A stretch of DNA of 21,941 nt from Trueperaceae bacterium (GTDB taxonomy: Bacteria > Deinococcota > Deinococci > Deinococcales > Trueperaceae), in assembly GCA_007128755.1 (NCBI GenBank), contig SKWV01000298.1:1-21941 (forward strand), read 5' to 3'. Below are positions 17,095 through 21,941 of this stretch, one piece after another. Below the pieces are notes generated by a model. It searched no databases. It was not told where the DNA came from and worked only from the letters and a program-made list of their open reading frames with translations. The translations under genes and the position numbers were made by a program. Positions within the stretch are counted from its first letter, which is position 1; each line of letters opens with the position of its first letter.

Positions 17095-17654
17095 GGGCTC
17101 GCGGGTTCGGCGGCGGACGGCTCCTGCGTCGCGAAGAGCGGCAGGTGACCGAGCGAGACGACGTCGTTGCGCTCGTCGCCCTCGGTGAAGACCACCAGCG
17201 TCGCGTGGACGGTCGCCCCGACCTCCGCGAGGAGGCCGCCGAGCGCGTGCAGGGTGCCGCCGGTCGAGACGACGTCGTCGACGATGGCGACCCGCCGACC
17301 GCGCAAGCGCGGCACGTCGGCGCCGTCGATGACGAGGTCCTGCGGCACGCCGGTCGTGATCGAGCGCACGGTGCTGCGGATCGACCCGACCATGTAGGGC
17401 TTCTCGGTCTTGCGCACGACCACGTACGGCAGGCCCGAGCGCACCGACAACGCGTGCGCGAGCGGGACGGCCTTGACCTCGGGCGTGACCAGCACCTCGA
17501 CGCCGTCGGGGATCCGCGCGGCCAGCTCGTTCGCCGCCGCCTCGGTGAGGTCGGTATCGCCCAGCAGGTTGAGGAGCGCGACCGACACCGGTCCCACGCT
17601 CACGACCGGGAGGTCGCGGGTCTGGTCGCCGACGATCACGCGATGGGTTGCCAT
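17091..17654 (-). CDS. Phosphoribosyltransferase, adenine-PRT-like
   Basis: A type I phosphoribosyltransferase of 187 residues. The PRPP-binding motif VAIVDDVVSTGGT (122-134) is textbook. TPEVKAVPLAHALSVRSGLPYVVVRK (57-82) resembles adenine phosphoribosyltransferases, which convert adenine and PRPP to AMP. A role in purine salvage is likely, but xanthine or orotate enzymes and regulatory PRTase homologues share the fold, so the substrate is not settled. The ATG follows AGGAGG at seven bases. The gene is first in a unit with dnaG. In the 171-base divergent region to ruvB, the minus strand has a TACGCT box (17699-17694) without a clear -35 element. Confidence 0.85.
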   Translation of the reverse strand: MATHRVIVGDQTRDLPVVSVGPVSVALLNLLGDTDLTEAAANELAARIPDGVEVLVTPEVKAVPLAHALSVRSGLPYVVVRKTEKPYMVGSIRSTVRSITTGVPQDLVIDGADVPRLRGRRVAIVDDVVSTGGTLHALGGLLAEVGATVHATLVVFTEGDERNDVVSLGHLPLFATQEPSAAEPASP

Positions 17655-17812
17655 GAAGAGTCCTCCTGGTGCTGACCGTGCCGTCCGCCGCCCAGCGTAC
17701 ACCCCGACGGCCGGAGACCCGTGCAGCGTGACGGGGACCCGCCCTGCGCCGGCCCGCGCCGTGCGCGGACGCGTGCGCGAGCGCGCCGAAGGGGGCCGCA
17801 GCCGCTGCGTGC

Positions 17813-17818
17813 TACCGT
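17813..17818 (+). promoter_or_regulatory. TANNNT box (TACCGT) for leaderless ruvB
   Basis: TACCGT ends seven bases before the ruvB GTG, with no ribosome binding site between. This is the spacing described for leaderless Deinococcus transcripts. No convincing -35 box is seen. Confidence 0.45.
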
Positions 17819-17825
17819 GCACCAC

Positions 17826-18836
17826 GTGGAAGATACCGCGCTGCGGCCGACATCGCTGGCCGAGTACGTCGGGCAGCGCCCGCTCAAGGAGAAGCTCGCC
17901 GTCTACCTCGAGGCGGCCCGCTCCCGCCGTGAGTCCCTCGATCACGTGCTGCTCTACGGCCCGCCGGGCCTCGGCAAGACCACGCTCGCGCACATCATCG
18001 CCGCCGAGCTCGGCGTCGGCATCCGGGTGACGTCGGGGCCCGCCATCGAGAAGCCCGGTGACCTCGCCGCGATCCTCACGAACGCGCTCGAGGACGGCGA
18101 CGTGCTGTTCATCGACGAGATCCACCGCCTCGGTCGGGTGGCCGAGGAGCACCTCTACCCGGCCATGGAGGACTACAAGATCGACATCGTGCTCGGCCAG
18201 GGCCCCGCGGCCCGCACCATCCGGCTCGACCTGCCGCGCTTCACGCTCATCGGCGCCACGACCAGACCCGGCCTCATCACCGGCCCGATGCGCAGCCGCT
18301 TCGGCATCATCGAGCACCTCGAGTACTACCGCGACGACGAGCTCGCCGAGGGCGTGCGCCGCGATGCCACCCTGCTCGGCCTCGCGCTCGACGATCGCGC
18401 GGCCATGGAGATCGGTCGCCGCGCCCGCGGGACCATGCGCATCGCCAAGCGCCTCCTGCGCCGGGTGCGCGACTACGCCGACGTGGCCGGCGAGGGCGCC
18501 ATCGGCTTGGAGCGCGCGCGCCACGCGCTCGACGAGCTCGGCATCGACGAGCAGGGGCTCGAGCGCCGCGATCGCGCCATCTTGCGCGCCTTGGTCGAGA
18601 TGTTCGCCGGTGGCCCCGTGGGCCTCGACACCCTCGCGACCTCCGTGGGGGAGGACCGCGTCACCGTGGAGGAGGTGCACGAGCCGTTCCTCATCCAGCG
18701 CGGTCTGCTGCAGCGGACGGCCCGGGGCCGCGTGGCCACCGGCGGGACGTACGATCATCTCGGGCTCCCCCGCCCGGCGTCCGGGCTCCCTGGGGGACTC
18801 TTCACCGACGAAGGGACGATCGAGGGCGCAGGCTGA
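17826..18836 (+). CDS. ruvB: Holliday junction branch migration ATPase RuvB
   Basis: The AAA+ motor that drives branch migration with RuvA, 336 residues, normal length. Motifs are Walker A GPPGLGKT (45-52), Walker B LFIDEIH (94-100), sensor 1 GATT (143-146), the arginine finger in SRFG (R158), and a sensor 2 segment RGTMRIAKRLLRRVRD. The C-terminal winged helix ends with GRVAT-GGTYDHLG, as in Thermus RuvB. The start GTG at 17826 gives EDTALRPTSL, which aligns with the Thermus N-terminus (EDLALRPKTL). A GTG three codons earlier is less likely. No ribosome binding site is present; a TANNNT box is at the leaderless distance. ruvA and ruvC are not adjacent. Confidence 0.97.
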   Translation: MEDTALRPTSLAEYVGQRPLKEKLAVYLEAARSRRESLDHVLLYGPPGLGKTTLAHIIAAELGVGIRVTSGPAIEKPGDLAAILTNALEDGDVLFIDEIHRLGRVAEEHLYPAMEDYKIDIVLGQGPAARTIRLDLPRFTLIGATTRPGLITGPMRSRFGIIEHLEYYRDDELAEGVRRDATLLGLALDDRAAMEIGRRARGTMRIAKRLLRRVRDYADVAGEGAIGLERARHALDELGIDEQGLERRDRAILRALVEMFAGGPVGLDTLATSVGEDRVTVEEVHEPFLIQRGLLQRTARGRVATGGTYDHLGLPRPASGLPGGLFTDEGTIEGAG

Positions 18837-18840
18837 GGAC

Positions 18841-19905
18841 GTGATCGCAGGCAGCCTCCGCAACGTCCCGCTCGCCGACGTGTTCCAGATCGTCGTGTCC
18901 GGGCGGAAGTCGGGCGTGCTCGAGGTCGACATGGACGAGTGCCACGCCCGCATCTACTTCGACAGCGGCACGATCCAGTACGCCAGCCTCACACCGGGCG
19001 TGCACTTGGGCGAGGTGCTGGTGCGCATGGACCTGCTCACGGCGCGCGAGGTCCAGACCATCCTCGCCGCGCAGGCCGAGGAGAACGCGGGGGCGCCCCT
19101 CGGCCATACCGCGGTGCGTCTCGGGCTCCTGGACGACGGCGACCTCGCCCTCGCTCTCGAGCGGCAGATCACCGAGGTGATGGCCGAGCTGATCGGGTGG
19201 CGCGACGGCGAGTTCGCGTTCAGCGAACGCGACGTGCTGCGGACCTACGTGCCCACCGGCCATCACGTCGACGCGATGATGATCCTCCTCGAGGTCGCCG
19301 GTCACTTCCAGGACGAGGGTGCCGACCGCGTCGGCCCCAGCGCCGTGTTCGAGCGCGTCGGCGACCCGACCGCCGTGCCGCTCCCCGACGGGGCGTGGGA
19401 GGTCCTGCGCCACGTGGACGGCAAGCGCAGCGCGCGCGTCGTCGCCTCCGAGGTCGACCTGCCCACGCGCCAGGCCTTCCGTGTGCTCGCCTCCCTCGAG
19501 GAGAGCGGCGTGCTCGCGCGCGTCCCCTTCCCGCTCGAAGAGCCGCTCGTGCTGCTGGCGTCACCCAGCCGCGCCCTGCAACGCCTGCTGCGCCTCACCG
19601 TCGAGCGCGTCGGTGCCCGGGTGGCGATCGTCGAGGACGGTCCCTCGACGCTCGAGAGCGTGGCTGCGGAGCGGCCCAAGGCGATCGTCGCCGACGCCCT
19701 GCTGCAACCGGACGTGTGGTCGACGGTGCGTTCGTTGCGCCAGGTCGACGGGCTGGCGCACGTCCCGCTGCTGGTGCTCGGCGCCGGCGAGGGCGGGGTG
19801 CTGGCGCGCTGGCGCCGAGGCCGTTCCGACACCATGCAGAAGCCGTTCGACGAGCTCGAACTGCAGCAGTGGCTCATGCGTCGACTCGGACGCGCCCTCA
19901 CCTGA
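18841..19905 (+). CDS. PATAN/DUF4388 domain protein with C-terminal receiver domain
   Basis: A 354-residue cytoplasmic protein, 4 bases after ruvB and probably cotranscribed. Residues 1-55 form a DUF4388/PATAN opening: IAGSLRNVPLADVFQIVVSG then RKSGVLEVD and FDSGTIQYA. Residues about 56-130 continue with the helical extension common in these proteins, and 180-232 look like a winged helix (VASEVDLPTRQAFRVLASLE). The end (260-350) is a receiver domain: VAIVEDG with acidic E265 and D266, the phosphoacceptor candidate D285 in AIVADALL, and K334 in QKPFD. The order PATAN then receiver is that of cyanobacterial PatA-like response regulators, which act without binding DNA. No histidine kinase is nearby. 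The start GTG at 18841 has a close GAGG. Function not known. Confidence 0.8.
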   Translation: MIAGSLRNVPLADVFQIVVSGRKSGVLEVDMDECHARIYFDSGTIQYASLTPGVHLGEVLVRMDLLTAREVQTILAAQAEENAGAPLGHTAVRLGLLDDGDLALALERQITEVMAELIGWRDGEFAFSERDVLRTYVPTGHHVDAMMILLEVAGHFQDEGADRVGPSAVFERVGDPTAVPLPDGAWEVLRHVDGKRSARVVASEVDLPTRQAFRVLASLEESGVLARVPFPLEEPLVLLASPSRALQRLLRLTVERVGARVAIVEDGPSTLESVAAERPKAIVADALLQPDVWSTVRSLRQVDGLAHVPLLVLGAGEGGVLARWRRGRSDTMQKPFDELELQQWLMRRLGRALT

Positions 19906-19924
19906 GCGGGCGCACGTTCGCGCG

Positions 19925-19945
19925 GCAGCGCCGTGTCGGCGCCGC
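19925..19945 (+). terminator. Weak hairpin after the PATAN-receiver gene
   Basis: GCGCC and GGCGC form a 5-bp stem around GTGTC (19928-19942), with a few more pairs beyond a mismatch. It lies about 20 bases after the stop codon and has no T-run. A possible end of the ruvB transcript. Confidence 0.3.
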
Positions 19946-19959
19946 GCGCGATGGTCATG

Positions 19960-19969
19960 CGCCATGGCG
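19960..19969. promoter_or_regulatory. Palindrome CGCCATGGCG in the region before malE
   Basis: A perfect 10-bp palindrome in the 222-base gap. Its arms (CGCCAT/ATGGCG) also occur in the spaced inverted repeat 121 bases downstream. It may be an operator half of a pair or chance. A TACGGT box follows shortly after (19989-19994) but no -35 box is clear. Confidence 0.25.
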
Positions 19970-20080
19970 TGTCGGGACGAACTCTGCTACGGTGGGCCAA
20001 TCAAACCTACGCCGTGATCGAGCCTGCTCGGACATGGCCGGATGTGGTGGGCATTGGCTTTGGCACGGAAGGTTTGGGAA

Positions 20081-20099
20081 CGCCATCGAGGCGATGGCG
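20081..20099. promoter_or_regulatory. 8-3-8 inverted repeat upstream of malE
   Basis: CGCCATCG and CGATGGCG flank AGG, ending 28 bases before the malE ATG. It could be a repressor operator for the sugar operon, or a hairpin in the 5' leader near the ribosome binding site. No regulator gene lies in the window. Confidence 0.4.
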
Positions 20100-20127
20100 A
20101 AGCCTCTCGGGAAGAGAAGGGAACACC

Positions 20128-21402
20128 ATGAGAAAACTGCTGTTCAGCCTTGCGCTCACCGCCGGACTCGCTCTGGGGATGACCTACGCGCAGACGATCA
20201 CGGTCGCCGCCGGAGCGGTGGGGCAAGAGCTCGAGCTCACGCGCGACGCCGCCCAGCGCTACATGGACGCCAACCCGGGCGTCACGGTGAACGTGCTCGA
20301 CACCCCCGACGGTGCGGGTGCCCGCATGGGCCTGTACCTGCAGTTCTTCGAGGCGCAGTCGTCCGAGGTCGACGTCTACCAGATCGACGTCATCTGGCCC
20401 GGTGACCTCGCGGTGCACTTCGTCGACATGTTCGAGTACGGTGCCGCCGACGTCGTCGACGCGCACTTCCCCGCCATCGTCGAGAACAACACGGTCGACG
20501 GCCGGCTCATCGCCATCCCCTGGTTCACCGACGCCGGGCTCCTCTACTACCGCACGGACCTGCTCGAGCAGTACGGCTTCGACGGCCCGCCGCAGACCTG
20601 GACCGAACTGACCGAGATGGCGCAGACCATCCAGGACGGCGAGCGCGCACGCGGCATGTCCGACTTCTGGGGCTTCGTCTGGCAGGGCAACGCCTACGAG
20701 GGCTTGACGTGCAACGCGCTCGAGTGGCAGGCCTCCAACGAGGGCGGCACCATCATCACCCCGGACGGCGTCATCACCGTCAGCAACCCGAACGCGGTCG
20801 AGATCATCGAGCTGGCGGCCTCCTGGGTCGGCACCATCAGCCCGAGCGGCGTGACCGGCTTCATGGAAGAGGACGCGCGCAACATGTGGCAGGCGGGCAA
20901 CGCGGCCTTCATGCGCAACTGGCCGTACGCCTTCTCGCTCGGCCAGCAAGAGGGCAGCATCATCGCCAACAACTTCGACGTCGCGCCGCTCCCGGCCGGT
21001 GACGCCACTGGTGCATCTCCGGCAGCGACGCTCGGCGGCTGGCAGCTCGGCGTGAGCGCCTACAGCGAGAACCCCGAGCTCGCGACCGACGTCGCGCTGT
21101 TCTTCGCCTCTTACGAGGAGCAGAAGATCCGCGCGATCGAAGGCAGCCTCAACCCGACGATCGAGGCGCTCTACGAGGACCCCGAGGTGCTCGAGGCTCA
21201 GCCGTTCATGGGTCGCCTCCTCGACGTCTTCACCGCCGCCGTCGCGCGGCCCTCGACCGCCACGGCGCCCAACTACGCCGAGGTCTCGGCCGCCTACTTC
21301 AACGCCGTCCACAGCGTGCTGACGGGTGCAGAGGACGCCGAAACCGCGCTCGCGCTGTTGGAGCTCGACCTCGCCGCGCTCACGGGCTTCCCGACCGACT
21401 GA
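20128..21402 (+). CDS. malE: Trehalose/maltose-type ABC transporter substrate-binding protein
   Basis: The extracytoplasmic binding protein of a sugar importer, 424 residues. A signal peptide (MRKLLFSLALTAGLALGMTYA, about 1-21) is followed by QTITVAAGAV. There is no lipobox. The sequence follows the trehalose/maltose-binding protein of Thermococcus litoralis: DVYQIDVIWPGDLA near 86-99, IPWFTDAGLLYYRTDLLEQY near 131-150, GFVWQGNAYEGLTCN near 181-195, GNAAFMRNWPYAF near 257-269 and ATLGGWQLGVS near 298-308. The ATG is preceded by AAGGG at a 6-base distance. It starts an operon with the permease downstream, separated by a strong terminator-like hairpin. Substrate could be trehalose, maltose, sucrose or palatinose in this group, which the sequence alone does not decide. 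Confidence 0.92.
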   Translation: MRKLLFSLALTAGLALGMTYAQTITVAAGAVGQELELTRDAAQRYMDANPGVTVNVLDTPDGAGARMGLYLQFFEAQSSEVDVYQIDVIWPGDLAVHFVDMFEYGAADVVDAHFPAIVENNTVDGRLIAIPWFTDAGLLYYRTDLLEQYGFDGPPQTWTELTEMAQTIQDGERARGMSDFWGFVWQGNAYEGLTCNALEWQASNEGGTIITPDGVITVSNPNAVEIIELAASWVGTISPSGVTGFMEEDARNMWQAGNAAFMRNWPYAFSLGQQEGSIIANNFDVAPLPAGDATGASPAATLGGWQLGVSAYSENPELATDVALFFASYEEQKIRAIEGSLNPTIEALYEDPEVLEAQPFMGRLLDVFTAAVARPSTATAPNYAEVSAAYFNAVHSVLTGAEDAETALALLELDLAALTGFPTD

Positions 21403-21415
21403 CCTAGACCTTCTT

Positions 21416-21444
21416 GGCGTGATCATGCCGCGGCGGCGTGATCA
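21416..21444 (+). repeat. 10-bp direct repeat after malE
   Basis: GGCGTGATCA occurs at 21416-21425 and 21435-21444, 19 bases apart, just before the terminator hairpin. It could be a tandem protein-binding site or a relic of duplication. Confidence 0.4.
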
Positions 21445-21449
21445 GCCGG

Positions 21450-21484
21450 GGGGCGGGCCGGATCATCCGGCCCGCCCCTTTCTC
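21450..21484 (+). terminator. Intrinsic terminator between malE and the permease gene
   Basis: A perfect 12-bp GC-rich stem (21450-21461 with 21467-21478) with loop ATCAT is followed by TTTCTC. It is the strongest terminator-like structure in the window. Lying between the binding protein and permease genes, it should let only part of the transcripts continue. Confidence 0.8.
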
Positions 21485-21523
21485 GTTGGCTGACGTGCCA
21501 GCGGTCGACGGTTCGCGCGCGTG

Positions 21524-21529
21524 TATCAT
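21524..21529 (+). promoter_or_regulatory. Possible -10 box (TATCAT) before the permease gene
   Basis: TATCAT lies 44 bases before the permease GTG, after the terminator. No clear -35 box is at 16-18 bases. It might start a separate permease transcript. Confidence 0.25.
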
Positions 21530-21573
21530 GACTCGCGAAACCGCATGAGCAACATGAGCGAGGAGGTGCTCGA

Positions 21574-21941
21574 GTGACCAACAAGAGCCGTGAGCGGCCC
21601 GCCAAGCGGCGAGGCCCTTCGGAGCTCGCACGAGGCGAGGAGCGCACGGCGCTGTGGCTGCTGCTGCCGTCCTTCCTGATCATCGCCGTCATCGCGCTCT
21701 ATCCGTTCGCGCGCGTGGTGATCTCGAGCTTCACGAGCGAGCGATTCGCGGCCGGCGCCGAGATCCGTGGCGAGTACGTCGGCGCGCTCAACTACCAGCG
21801 ACTACTGACCCTGACGGTGCGGCAGGTGCCGCCGGTGGTCGACCCCGACACGGGCGAACGGGTGCTGCGCGACGGCCAGCCGGTGTTCGAGAACCCCCGG
21901 TTGTTCCTCCGGCGGCTCGACACACCCCTCGCGCTCGACGC
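21574..21941 (+). CDS. malF: Trehalose/maltose-type ABC transporter permease, MalF-like, N-terminal part (cut by window edge)
   Basis: The first 122 codons of the inner-membrane partner of the sugar-binding protein. The start GTG at 21574 follows GAGGAGG by seven bases. A basic N-terminus (1-24) precedes the first membrane helix, about 26-52 (ALWLLLPSFLIIAVIALYPFARVV). Then comes VGALNYQRLLTL (69-80), the conserved region after helix 1 in MalF-type permeases, and an extracytoplasmic loop with VVDPDTGERVLRDGQPVF (88-105). The window ends in this loop. Substrate as for the binding protein. Confidence 0.88.
   Translation, partial: MTNKSRERPAKRRGPSELARGEERTALWLLLPSFLIIAVIALYPFARVVISSFTSERFAAGAEIRGEYVGALNYQRLLTLTVRQVPPVVDPDTGERVLRDGQPVFENPRLFLRRLDTPLALD

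Noticed and set aside
17655..17825. A riboswitch or small RNA in the divergent region between the phosphoribosyltransferase gene and ruvB
   Set aside because: Only 171 bases with no conserved purine-riboswitch-like core, extended stem or T-run that I could recognise.
21528..21577. Two tiny overlapping ORFs (6 and 10 codons) leading into malF, joined as ATGA and GTGA overlaps
   Set aside because: Very short; the first has no ribosome binding site and the second encloses the malF site. Overlaps of this kind arise by chance, and nothing supports translation.

Overview
This is a GC-rich, densely packed bacterial window. Three things point to the Deinococcota, probably a Truepera-like lineage: a complete V/A-type ATPase operon in the order G-I-K-E-C-F-A-B-D, the order known from Thermus and Deinococcus; a RuvB that reads closely like the Thermus protein; and start sites preceded by a TANNNT box instead of a ribosome binding site, as in leaderless Deinococcus transcripts. 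The family-level placement is an inference.

Layout. Positions 1-17654 are transcribed leftward (minus strand). At the left edge is the N-terminal part of a type IV pilus retraction ATPase (pilT). Next comes a general L-amino-acid ABC importer, read aapJ-aapQ-aapM-aapP (5589 down to 538). A CsgG-family lipoprotein gene (5727-6470) separates it from the nine-gene V/A-ATPase operon (15032 down to 6554). Upstream of the ATPase lie dnaG and a phosphoribosyltransferase gene, overlapping by 4 bases. At about 17.7 kb transcription diverges: rightward run ruvB, a PATAN/DUF4388-receiver protein, then a trehalose/maltose-type ABC operon (binding protein and the start of the first permease, cut by the window end).

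How the parts work. The V/A-ATPase couples ATP to an ion gradient. Each ABC operon places its binding-protein gene first, followed by a strong hairpin before the permease genes, which would give more binding protein than permease. DnaG and RuvB are replication and recombination functions. No stretch over about 230 bases lacks a gene, and I see no tRNA, rRNA, CRISPR array, insertion sequence or prophage.

Most of the content is housekeeping. The most unusual items are: (1) an approximately 230-residue extracytoplasmic insert with two DxDGDG calcium-type loops inside the AapQ permease; (2) the ATPase operon leader, where a consensus promoter is followed by a small ORF with an ideal ribosome binding site, a hairpin covering its start, and eight T residues; and (3) a PatA-like PATAN-receiver protein coupled to ruvB.
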